Below, piece after piece: positions 1 to 5,884 of a stretch of DNA of 8,099 bases. Where the stretch lies: contig RGUG01000049.1 of assembly GCA_010027915.1 (NCBI GenBank), forward strand, positions 1 through 8,099. Reading direction: 5' to 3'. The DNA comes from a bacterium. GTDB lineage: Bacteria > Margulisbacteria > Marinamargulisbacteria > SXXA01. A program made the position numbers and the translations under genes. A model generated the notes under the pieces. The model searched no databases and was not told the origin of the DNA. It worked only from the letters and a program-made list of their open reading frames with translations. Position 1 is the stretch's first letter. The number at the start of each line of letters is the position of its first letter.

Positions 1-122
1 GGTTCCGACAGCGACTTCGGCAGCTGACCCGTCGGGATGATCGCAAAGTGATCGCTAACCTTGGCGTTGTTGAAGATGCGCTTGTTCGGCCGGACCCAGC
101 CCTCCTGGAGGATCTTCCCGGC
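1..122 (-). pseudogene. topB: Internal fragment of DNA topoisomerase III (type IA), open at the window edge
   Basis: Seen: read on the minus strand from about base 122 to base 3, an open frame gives about 40 residues including [20 protein letters not shown], followed by [13 protein letters not shown]. Family knowledge: the block '[13 protein letters not shown]' is a hallmark of the type IA topoisomerase core, and the '[10 protein letters not shown]' lead-in is typical of TopB proteins of the proteobacterial type. TopB relaxes and decatenates DNA in the cytoplasm. Only a small internal piece is present: the N-terminal Toprim domain is absent upstream, where the frame runs into MoxR-like sequence on the other strand, and the rest lies off the window. 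It has no link to the operon that follows. Inference: a foreign piece joined by assembly error, or less likely a real rearrangement. The identity is fairly sure from the motif; the boundary with the MoxR piece (bases 99-122) is shared by both readings. Confidence 0.72.
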
Positions 123-258
123 ATGGGAAAGACCACACTCGCAAAGACTCTGGCCCGCCTACTCGGCTTAAGTTTCAACAGGGTGCAATTCACGAGTGAT
201 CTGCTCCCGTCTGATTTACTTGGATTTTCTCTCTTCTCGGAAAAAACCGGCCAAATGG
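95..258. other. Two probable chimeric junctions (topoisomerase III / MoxR / LptA-like)
   Basis: Three unrelated coding pieces on alternating strands meet within about 160 bases. At the first join (about 99-122) both the minus-strand TopB reading (AGKILQEG) and the plus-strand MoxR reading (ALLEDLPG) fit their families, so the two sources share about 24 bases. At the second join (about 240-258) MoxR ends after TGQ and the LptA-like reading ends after VSGPF, again with a short stretch that suits both. Short shared words at both joins are what a short-read assembler produces at a false link. I see no transposase, terminal repeat or attachment site that would give a biological cause. Confidence 0.65.
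99..253 (+). pseudogene. Internal fragment of a MoxR-family AAA+ ATPase containing the Walker A motif
   Basis: Seen: on the plus strand, codons from about base 99 read [20 protein letters not shown], then [31 protein letters not shown]. Family knowledge: LLEDxPGxGKT (P-loop) and the strand RxQFTxDLLPSD are diagnostic for MoxR ATPases, chaperone-like enzymes often encoded beside VWA-domain proteins. The normal protein is over 300 residues; here only about 50 are present. The conserved continuation (a 'F.F.PGP' segment, then Walker B) is missing: after TGQM the frame reads GHSR and stops at base 272. The upstream part (bases 48-98) is not MoxR-like; on the other strand it reads as topoisomerase III. 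No start codon or ribosome site belongs to it. Inference: a fragment from another gene, probably another genome, inserted by chimeric assembly. Confidence 0.78.
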
Positions 259-564
259 GCCACTCACGCTGATTTCATCGTGTAACGCTCCGCTTTCGGT
301 GACCCAATCAATATGCATCTGACGACCCCGAATGATGATGTCACGCCATTGAATGCTGACATCATCCGAAAAAAACGAGGTAGTGGGCGTGCTACTCACA
401 ACAGGGGCGGTAAGGAGGAGGTTGGGTTCACTATCGATGGGGTCATCGGATTGACTGGCACCCGCTAATGACCCCTCGCTTTGGGCGTGGATGATCACCC
501 CCATCCCCACGAGGAACAGACCCCAGCATAGCCGTATCAGTCCTCTGATGAATGGGTTACACAA
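245..564 (-). CDS. LptA/LptC-like secreted protein (OstA family, tentative), C-terminus lost at the junction
   Basis: Seen: a TTG start is chosen at 564-562, giving [20 protein letters not shown] and a continuation to a plausible signal-peptidase site after VIIHA (about residue 27). A low-complexity linker rich in Ser, Asp and Pro follows. Near residue 65 comes a beta-like segment, [20 protein letters not shown], ending at [10 protein letters not shown]. Alternating beta strands with 'I.WRD.I.RG..M.IDW' resemble the repeats of LptA/LptC (OstA-like) proteins, which bind LPS in the periplasm. The location after an LptF/LptG permease supports this, but the match is weak and the symbol is withheld. 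The TTG overlaps the TPR gene's stop by 8 bases; a TTG at 597 is an alternative. No Shine-Dalgarno site is visible at either. Codons downstream of about base 245 are antisense to the MoxR fragment, so the true C-terminus is missing. Confidence 0.5.
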
Positions 565-2791
565 CGTGAAGGGGTAAAAAAGAAAACGAAGACTCAAATT
601 GCATCACATAATCGGTTAATGGCACCAGATAGTGACACCGACTTTTTAATAGTGGGGCTGTTTCGATGGTATGAACGGATTGCCAGTGCCTCATGGCCCC
701 TTCCATGTCACCTAGTTGCTGGTGGATATCACCCAAATTAATGCCCATGACCGGGTGTTGGGGGTATAAAGTGATGGCTTTTTCTAGTGCCGATTTGGCG
801 TCGCCCCATTGGGATTGGCCCATCCAACACAACCCTTTAAACAAGGACAACAAGGGGTCATGTTGCAAGGGAAGGGGAGGGGTTAACACCGAAAGGGCTT
901 GTTCCCATTGGTGTTGCAATAAATACAGGACGCTTAAATTATAATACGCCGTGCTAAACCCAGGGTCCATTTGAAGGGCCAACTTGAATTCGCTTTCCGC
1001 CGCTTGATAATGCCCGTTCATGACATACGAGACCCCTTTGTTGTTGTGGGGATGCGATAGCGTGAGGGGCCCCTTACTGGCTTCATCCAATAGGAGCGGA
1101 ATCATTTTGCCCCCTTGCATGATGCACCCCAATAAGTACGTGGACCCACCCATGGCGATGGCATCCCCTTTGCACCCCATCATACCCAGATGGCGTTGGC
1201 ACAAGCCTCGTACCGCATCCAACAAGGGGTGAGGGGGGCTTCCATGGGGTGTTAATTGCAAGGCTTGTGCATAGTGTCCCATTAGGACCTGGCACAAGGC
1301 TTTTAAGGGGGCACTTTCGACACTGTCGTCATGCTGATTGATGGTGTCATAGGCCAAGTGATACGCTTCTTTCATCAGATACAGCCGACCAATCGAGAGA
1401 TAACAGGTGGGGGGATGTTCGGCGATTTGACGGTCCACCCACCGCCATTTGAAGGTGCGTAAATACCGATGAACCTCGGTGTCATAGGGATGGGTGTTAA
1501 GGTGTGCCAACAACGATGCATCGGCCTGATCATGTTGGCTCAACGCATCCAGGGCCGATGCTTTGAGTAGCGTGGCACCGGTATCATAGGCGGGGTCTTT
1601 GATAAGGGAAGCCGATTCAATGGCTTTTTGGTAATGACGGGCATGAAGCCATAGCCTCCCTTTCACCCATTCTGCTTCGGTGGCATGGGCGGGTGCGTGG
1701 GCTTGGATGATGGTTAACTGTTCAATCATGGGTTGGCAATCGGGATGCTCATAATGGGACATGCTGGCAAGGTGAGACAACGCTTGGGTATGGTTTTCTT
1801 GGCGCAAGGACAAGTCACACAACAATTGGTGGGCCATCATTTGGGCGGGGTACAGCTGTATGACCGTGTGGGCGATGTCCATGACGTCAGGCCAGTAGGA
1901 CGCATCGCCGTTTGCGACCACTTGTTGCAAGGTGTCCATCGCATCAGAATAGGAATGGGTAGCGACCAAGGCATGGGCCTTCACCAGTTGAATGGGAATT
2001 GAGTCAGGAAACACGCCCAGGGCGTCTTGTAACAATCCCAACAACGGTACAGCTTGATCGGGGTGCCAAGTAAGCCATTCTTTGGCCCGTTCGACCACGG
2101 CGTTTGGTTGACTAATGGTGGCATGCAATTGAATCAATGCGGTCAACAATGCCAAATGATTGGGCAATTGTTTGCGCAACCCATTCAATTGCTCGACCAC
2201 AGTCGCAGTGTGCAGCGGGGCCACTTGGGTGAGGCCCATCCATTCTTGAATGGCCTCATCATAGCGACCGGCTTTGGTGAGTAAATTGGCCACTGTTGCC
2301 CGGTAATGAGGGGCGTGGGGATGATGGATCACCAACCGCTGAAACAAGTGAATGGCCTTGTTGTAATCCATTCGTCGAAGGTAAATCCGGGCCAGCAAAT
2401 CGGTAATAATGGGATCAAAATTTTGTGAGGCAAGTCCCCGTTCTAAAATATCTTCTAAACCTGACACATCAGGGTTGCGGTGCCAAATTTTACCCAGTAG
2501 TTCATACCCACGGGTTTCAAATCGATGGGTGTCTAGGGCCTCATCTAATTCCATGAGGGCATCGGTATAATACCCTCCCATGATGAGTAATGAGGCAATC
2601 CCCAATTGTAAGTCTAAGGGGTCATCTTGTTGGATGCTCAGGCGGGTTAATTGGGTCACCATGGTAGGAATCAGGGAAGGGATATCTTTGGCAACGCCAG
2701 TTAAGATGGCCATGGCACCGTGCACATCATGAGAGGCCAGGTGTTGCCATGCGATTTGAATCATAGGATGACGGGTATGATGCCATGACAT
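557..2791 (-). CDS. Large tetratricopeptide-repeat (TPR) protein, 744 aa
   Basis: Seen: an almost wholly alpha-helical protein built of degenerate helix pairs. TPR-like units are clearest at about residues 128-161 (ITDLLARIYLRRMDYNKAIH), 162-195 (a unit ending LLTKAGRYDEAIQEW) and in a C-terminal run from about 580 to 710 (NNKGVSYVMNGHYQAAESEF, YYNLSVLYLLQHQWEQALSV, INLGDIHQQLGDMEGAMRHW). TPRs bind partner proteins; no catalytic motif is visible. There is no signal peptide or membrane segment, so it is probably cytoplasmic, unless the start is wrong. The ATG at 2791 lies 4 bases after the permease stop. An ATG at 2764 and a GTG at 2836, inside the permease gene, are alternatives. No Shine-Dalgarno site is evident, so translational coupling is likely. 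Its place between the permease and an LptA/LptC-like gene suggests an envelope-assembly scaffold, but this is inference. A Gly/Met/Cys-rich stretch near residues 535-560 interrupts the repeats. Confidence 0.87.
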   Translation of the reverse strand: MSWHHTRHPMIQIAWQHLASHDVHGAMAILTGVAKDIPSLIPTMVTQLTRLSIQQDDPLDLQLGIASLLIMGGYYTDALMELDEALDTHRFETRGYELLGKIWHRNPDVSGLEDILERGLASQNFDPIITDLLARIYLRRMDYNKAIHLFQRLVIHHPHAPHYRATVANLLTKAGRYDEAIQEWMGLTQVAPLHTATVVEQLNGLRKQLPNHLALLTALIQLHATISQPNAVVERAKEWLTWHPDQAVPLLGLLQDALGVFPDSIPIQLVKAHALVATHSYSDAMDTLQQVVANGDASYWPDVMDIAHTVIQLYPAQMMAHQLLCDLSLRQENHTQALSHLASMSHYEHPDCQPMIEQLTIIQAHAPAHATEAEWVKGRLWLHARHYQKAIESASLIKDPAYDTGATLLKASALDALSQHDQADASLLAHLNTHPYDTEVHRYLRTFKWRWVDRQIAEHPPTCYLSIGRLYLMKEAYHLAYDTINQHDDSVESAPLKALCQVLMGHYAQALQLTPHGSPPHPLLDAVRGLCQRHLGMMGCKGDAIAMGGSTYLLGCIMQGGKMIPLLLDEASKGPLTLSHPHNNKGVSYVMNGHYQAAESEFKLALQMDPGFSTAYYNLSVLYLLQHQWEQALSVLTPPLPLQHDPLLSLFKGLCWMGQSQWGDAKSALEKAITLYPQHPVMGINLGDIHQQLGDMEGAMRHWQSVHTIETAPLLKSRCHYLVPLTDYVMQFESSFSFLPLHVV

Positions 2792-2795
2792 GGGA

Positions 2796-3902
2796 TTACA
2801 GTCTGATGCGATACAAGATGCTCGCAGTGGCCCCACACGCCATCAAAAAGGGGCTTCCCCAGGCAGCCAGAGCGGGTGATATCGCCCCACTTTTTCCGAG
2901 TGATCGCAAAATAGCCAACATCACGTAATATAACAACACCGCCATCACGGCTACTCCCACGGCTTTCATGATATCGCGCCATTCTTTGGGATTTCCCAAA
3001 AAAGAAAGGCAACACGCAATGCCCACCAGGGCCAATACCATACAGGCAGCCGGAATGCTTTGTTTGAGCCCACGCTCCACTTGCAAGGCATGGGTGGGTT
3101 GCCCACGAGCGGCTAGTAGGGTGATTTGGTGGGCCAATTCAGCCGAATCCATTTCAGAAGGGGCTTTGTTGTCTTGATAAAATACCCCCAATGATTGCAC
3201 AATCCGAATGGATAATTCATTAAATTGGGTGCTCGATATCAACTGCCCTTGAGGGTCAAAATCAAACAGAGACCCATTAAACAATCGCCATTTTTGATTT
3301 CCCCATCGCCCGGTTTGGGCCATCACCACACGCAGCGACGGTTGGGACTGATCCAAAATGGTCATCCCTTGCATGACGCCGGTATCGCGGTTGATCCGTT
3401 GAATGTAAAAAAAGCGATTTTCAGACCCAGTAAACACCACCTTTTCTGCAATCTGAGGGGGTGGTTTTCGCTCAATTTCACGTTGAATCAGTTGATTGGA
3501 CTTGTAATTGAGCAATGGAATCACGGACTCATTAAGTGTGTAACACACCCCCCATGTTAGGCACCCCCACAATAAAAAAGGACGAATCATCATACCCGTT
3601 GAAACCCCTGCCAACCGAATGACCATCCATTCGTTGTCCTTGTTCATGCGAATCATCGCCAACATAATGGCAAACAAGCCACATACGGGTGCAAACACCA
3701 CCATCACAGCAGGTAATTTGAAGGCCATCAACTTGATGACAATCCAAACCGATATCCCCGATAAGACGGACAGATCAACCAAATAAAACAAAATATCCAC
3801 CGCACTTACGACCGCAAAAGAAGCCAAAGCCACCAAGGAAGGCCCTAATAAATCCTTGGCGACCTGCCAATCATAACGGGTTAAACCCAATCGCCCACCC
3901 AT
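2796..3902 (-). CDS. LptF/LptG-family (YjgP/YjgQ) lipopolysaccharide export permease, 368 aa
   Basis: Family knowledge: LptF and LptG are the membrane subunits of the LptB2FG ABC transporter, which extracts LPS from the inner membrane and passes it to LptC/LptA. Seen: three N-terminal membrane segments (about residues 20-42, 52-84, 107-128), a periplasmic beta-rich domain (about 150-240) and three C-terminal segments (about 283-302, 312-332, 345-365), the family's standard 3+3 layout. The conserved 'E.V.R..G' region is present as NEWMVIRLAGVS (90-101), and the family block at the end of TM3 as TLNESVIPLLNYKSN (122-136). The length is normal. The ATG lies 9 bases after the rpsU stop; the spacer carries no Shine-Dalgarno site, so coupling to rpsU translation is likely. 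I cannot tell LptF from LptG. Only one permease lies in the window; the partner and LptB must be encoded elsewhere, unless the protein works as a homodimer. Confidence 0.92.
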   Translation of the reverse strand: MGGRLGLTRYDWQVAKDLLGPSLVALASFAVVSAVDILFYLVDLSVLSGISVWIVIKLMAFKLPAVMVVFAPVCGLFAIMLAMIRMNKDNEWMVIRLAGVSTGMMIRPFLLWGCLTWGVCYTLNESVIPLLNYKSNQLIQREIERKPPPQIAEKVVFTGSENRFFYIQRINRDTGVMQGMTILDQSQPSLRVVMAQTGRWGNQKWRLFNGSLFDFDPQGQLISSTQFNELSIRIVQSLGVFYQDNKAPSEMDSAELAHQITLLAARGQPTHALQVERGLKQSIPAACMVLALVGIACCLSFLGNPKEWRDIMKAVGVAVMAVLLYYVMLAILRSLGKSGAISPALAAWGSPFLMACGATASILYRIRL

Positions 3903-3911
3903 CGTGAAGGG

Positions 3912-4109
3912 TTAGGTATCCTCCGAACGCTGCTGTTGGACGGTTCGCCGCTGGGCGGCCTTAAAACGACGTTTCTTTTCTTCGGACGGTTTTTCGTAAT
4001 ACTCTCTTTTTTTTAGTTCTTGTAAGATGCCTTCGGTTTTAATTTTCCGCTTGAATTTTCTTAAGACCGAATCAATGGATTCCCCAGGACGCTTTTCTTG
4101 CATGACCAT
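3912..4109 (-). CDS. rpsU: 30S ribosomal protein S21, 65 aa
   Basis: S21 is a small basic protein of the 30S platform that helps mRNA binding and initiation. Seen: the family core is present as [20 protein letters not shown] (residues 10-29), followed by the helix [18 protein letters not shown] (about 31-48) and a basic tail. The length fits the family. The ATG at 4109 is favoured over the in-frame ATG at 4103 because AAGGAG lies 9 bases before it, against 15 for the second. The spacing to the HIT gene upstream (17 bases) and to the permease downstream (9 bases) points to one transcript. HIT beside rpsU also occurs in other bacteria (for example in clostridial rpsU-yqeY neighbourhoods), but there is no yqeY here; an LPS permease takes that position. 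Confidence 0.95.
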   Translation of the reverse strand: MVMQEKRPGESIDSVLRKFKRKIKTEGILQELKKREYYEKPSEEKKRRFKAAQRRTVQQQRSEDT

Positions 4110-4118
4110 CGTACGTAA

Positions 4119-4124
4119 CTCCTT
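4119..4124 (-). promoter_or_regulatory. Ribosome binding site of rpsU (AAGGAG)
   Basis: AAGGAG on the minus strand, 9 bases before the ATG at 4109. It is one of the strongest Shine-Dalgarno sites in the window, fitting a highly translated ribosomal gene, and it decides between the two nearby ATG codons. Confidence 0.8.
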
Positions 4125-4127
4125 ATG

Positions 4128-4469
4128 CTATCCAGGCGGCCAAGTCATTGGCCGACCACCTAATAAATGAAAATGAACATGAAACACAGACTGACCACCA
4201 TCTTTTCCACTGTTGGTTACCACCCTAAACCCTGAGTCAGTCACTTGATAGTGTTGTGCCAACACCACACAGGCATCCACCAGTGCGGCAGACAGAGCAG
4301 GTTGACGATACAACGAACCCAATGACTCATGATGCGTTTTGGGTATGACCAAGACGTGGACTGGTGCTTGGGGTGTCATATCCTCAAATGCCAAGACCAT
4401 ATCGTCTTCATAAACGCGCTCTGCCGGTATTTCACCACGAACAATCCGACAAAACAAACAGTCACCCAT
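4128..4469 (-). CDS. HIT-family (HinT-type) purine nucleoside phosphoramidase/hydrolase, 113 aa
   Basis: HinT proteins are small cytosolic dimers that hydrolyse purine nucleoside phosphoramidates and adenylates. Seen: the histidine-triad signature HVHFHLLGGRPM at about residues 97-108, with H97, H99 and H101 the triad and H99 the expected catalytic nucleophile. The N-terminal CLFCRIVRGEIPAERVYEDD contains the CxxC pair (C4, C7), which together with a downstream His (near 46-47) and the triad region can bind zinc in this branch. The C-terminal MTWPPG is typical of HinT, and the length is normal. The ATG at 4469 is chosen because GAGG lies 7 bases before it; the TTG one codon earlier sits only 4 bases from that site. 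It lies between holB and rpsU. Confidence 0.94.
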   Translation of the reverse strand: MGDCLFCRIVRGEIPAERVYEDDMVLAFEDMTPQAPVHVLVIPKTHHESLGSLYRQPALSAALVDACVVLAQHYQVTDSGFRVVTNSGKDGGQSVFHVHFHLLGGRPMTWPPG

Positions 4470-4476
4470 CAAAACG

Positions 4477-4480
4477 CCTC
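4477..4480 (-). promoter_or_regulatory. Ribosome binding site of the HIT gene (GAGG)
   Basis: GAGG on the minus strand with a 7-base spacer to the ATG at 4469. It lies just downstream of the holB stop codon (4486-4484) and supports the ATG over the adjacent TTG as start. Confidence 0.6.
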
Positions 4481-4483
4481 AAT

Positions 4484-5338
4484 TCACACAGGATCTGGAA
4501 CAGGAAAACCGAGCAAAAGACTATTGATACAAAGCCTATAATTCAAATTATAGCGTACCCTATTGCGATTATGGAATAGGTGGATCATGATGGGGGCATA
4601 AACAGACAAATAGTGGGGGTCAGATTCGATGATGGCCAACACTTCAACCATCCATTTATCCATGATCAGACCCAAGTCAGGTTTGGTTTGTCCCATTTGA
4701 TTGGCCCATGCCAAACGGTCGGGCAGTGACAATCTTAACATGTCTTGAATCAGGGGGATGTCAGGAAACTCGTTGGATGATAAAGCCTGAAACCCTACCC
4801 ATCCTGCGGCACGCCAATGGGGTGGCACTTGTGTGTTTTGGGATAACAAGGTTGCCAGATGGTCATAGGGCATGGGGGCACAAGGTAGACAGACGCAACG
4901 GGATAAGATGGTGGGCAATACATGATCAGGGGAAGGGGCCGTTAAGATAAATACCATGCCAGTGGCAGGAGATTCGAGTGTTTTGAGTAAGGCATTGGCG
5001 GCTTGATCCGTGGCATGATGAAAACCACTTAAGACAATGGTTCGTAAGCCAGAAGATAAGGGGCCAAAGGCCGCCTCTGATTGAATATCTCGGATGGTAT
5101 CAACTTTGTATTGAGGGCTTGGATGGTATACCACGTGGTCTACCCACGTACCGTTTTGTATGCGTTGGCAAGGCACACAATGACCACAAGGACGTGGCGT
5201 GCCGCTACAATGCAGTCCTTGTGCCAACCGATTCGCCGCACCCATTGGGTTGGCATGCACCGGACCAGTGAGCAAATAAGCATGAACCGATGGGTTGGCC
5301 AATAGGCGGTCCACCACCCATTGGGTTCGATCCATCAT
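4484..5338 (-). CDS. holB: DNA polymerase III delta-prime subunit (clamp loader), 284 aa
   Basis: Delta-prime is the stator of the clamp loader that places the beta sliding clamp on DNA. Seen: an N-terminal AAA+ fold; four cysteines (C44, C51, C54, C57 in CSGTPRPCGHCVPCQRIQNG) matching the zinc module of DnaX and delta-prime; VDTIRDI (79-85); and HHATDQAANALLKTLESP (107-124), the conserved segment where DnaX carries its ATPase residues. The ILTAPSPDHVLPTILSRC block (131-148) contains the family's SRC motif, whose Arg acts on the neighbouring subunit's ATP. The Walker A position reads LLTGPVHANPMGAA and lacks GKT, so it should not bind ATP, as in many delta-prime proteins. The C-terminal third is divergent but keeps an NRVRYNLNYRLCINSLLL-like end. 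The ATG pair directly abuts the TAA of the SLH gene with no clear Shine-Dalgarno site, suggesting coupling. Confidence 0.9.
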   Translation of the reverse strand: MMDRTQWVVDRLLANPSVHAYLLTGPVHANPMGAANRLAQGLHCSGTPRPCGHCVPCQRIQNGTWVDHVVYHPSPQYKVDTIRDIQSEAAFGPLSSGLRTIVLSGFHHATDQAANALLKTLESPATGMVFILTAPSPDHVLPTILSRCVCLPCAPMPYDHLATLLSQNTQVPPHWRAAGWVGFQALSSNEFPDIPLIQDMLRLSLPDRLAWANQMGQTKPDLGLIMDKWMVEVLAIIESDPHYLSVYAPIMIHLFHNRNRVRYNLNYRLCINSLLLGFPVPDPV

Positions 5339-5884
5339 TTAGTGAATAATACCCACAATGGCGGACGTGATGAGCCCTAATAACAACCAATTGAAATGGT
5401 CGTTGCTTTGTTTTTGTAATCGAACATTATCGCTGGCTAAGGCTTGCACTTGCTGCTCAAGTGTCACAACGCGATCGGTTAAGCGTGACACATCGGTATG
5501 CAAGACGGTTTGTTCAGTGGAAAGACGGGTGTGAGAAGTGGCCAAATCGGACGTGGTTTGGGTGGTAGATACGGTATGAGACTTAAAGGTTTTGGCCAAG
5601 TTTAATAATTCTTGTATTTGAACACGGGTTAACTCATTGTTGGCATCGGTATCTAACAGTTGATCCAAAATACTGGCCAGCTCTTTTCTTGTAACGGCGG
5701 TATCGGGTAAAAATTGGTTGGAAGGATTTAATCGAAAATAACCTTGTCGCAACGATTGGGTGATGGCCCCAAAAGAAGGGTCTTTGGGGGAGACGTCGGA
5801 TACGGTGGTGACGGATGATAATTGGGCATGGGCAACGCCAGAAAGAATCAAGGCTGCCATGATGATGGGGGTAAGTTTGCTCAT
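5339..5884 (-). CDS. SLH-domain + coiled coil + C-terminal membrane anchor protein (Omp-alpha-like tether), 181 aa
   Basis: Seen: a signal peptide (MSKLTPIIMAALILSGVAHA, cleavage after residue 20); one SLH-like unit at about 28-78, with VSDVSPKDPSFGAITQSLRQ, GYFRLNPSNQFLPDTAVTRK and ELASILDQLL matching the family pattern F.D....W....I..L...G...G.....F.P...VTR.E.A..L; a heptad-rich coiled coil at about 110-160 (VSRLTDRVVTLEQQVQALAS); and a hydrophobic C-terminal helix at 164-180 ending in His. Family knowledge: SLH domains bind wall polymers, and the order SLH, coiled coil, C-terminal hydrophobic anchor is that of Thermotoga Omp-alpha, which spans the periplasm and anchors in the outer membrane. 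This protein is much shorter. Whether the helix sits in the outer or inner membrane is not decided by sequence. Its ATG overlaps the upstream stop (ATGA), and GGAGGA lies 6 bases before it. Confidence 0.8.
   Translation of the reverse strand: MSKLTPIIMAALILSGVAHAQLSSVTTVSDVSPKDPSFGAITQSLRQGYFRLNPSNQFLPDTAVTRKELASILDQLLDTDANNELTRVQIQELLNLAKTFKSHTVSTTQTTSDLATSHTRLSTEQTVLHTDVSRLTDRVVTLEQQVQALASDNVRLQKQSNDHFNWLLLGLITSAIVGIIH

Noticed and set aside
48..272. Plus-strand 74-residue open frame with a P-loop, as a complete small ATPase gene
   Set aside because: Its first 17 codons are the antisense of topoisomerase III sequence and its last few codons are antisense of the LptA-like gene; only the middle is MoxR. 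It has no ribosome site and is a junction product.
693..2284. Several plus-strand open frames of 70-89 codons opposite the TPR gene
   Set aside because: They are antisense shadows of a strongly helical, repeat-patterned coding frame, show no domain pattern, and lack ribosome sites.
2761..3015. Minus-strand 84-codon frame across the permease/TPR boundary
   Set aside because: It is an out-of-frame reading of the permease C-terminus and TPR start; both flanking frames have clear family support.
3990..4020. A-rich/T-rich run inside rpsU as a terminator
   Set aside because: It encodes the Lys-rich helix of S21 and has no GC-rich stem before it; downstream genes follow with 9-base spacing.
5130..5139. 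Perfect 10-base palindrome ACCACGTGGT as a possible operator
   Set aside because: It lies deep inside holB coding sequence, has no second copy near a promoter, and such palindromes are expected by chance in 8 kb.
5620..5660. EF-hand-like calcium loop (DTDANNELT) after the SLH unit of the 181-residue protein
   Set aside because: The first three ligand positions fit, but the conserved Gly is Asn and the bidentate Glu at position 12 is Gln, so calcium binding is not supported.
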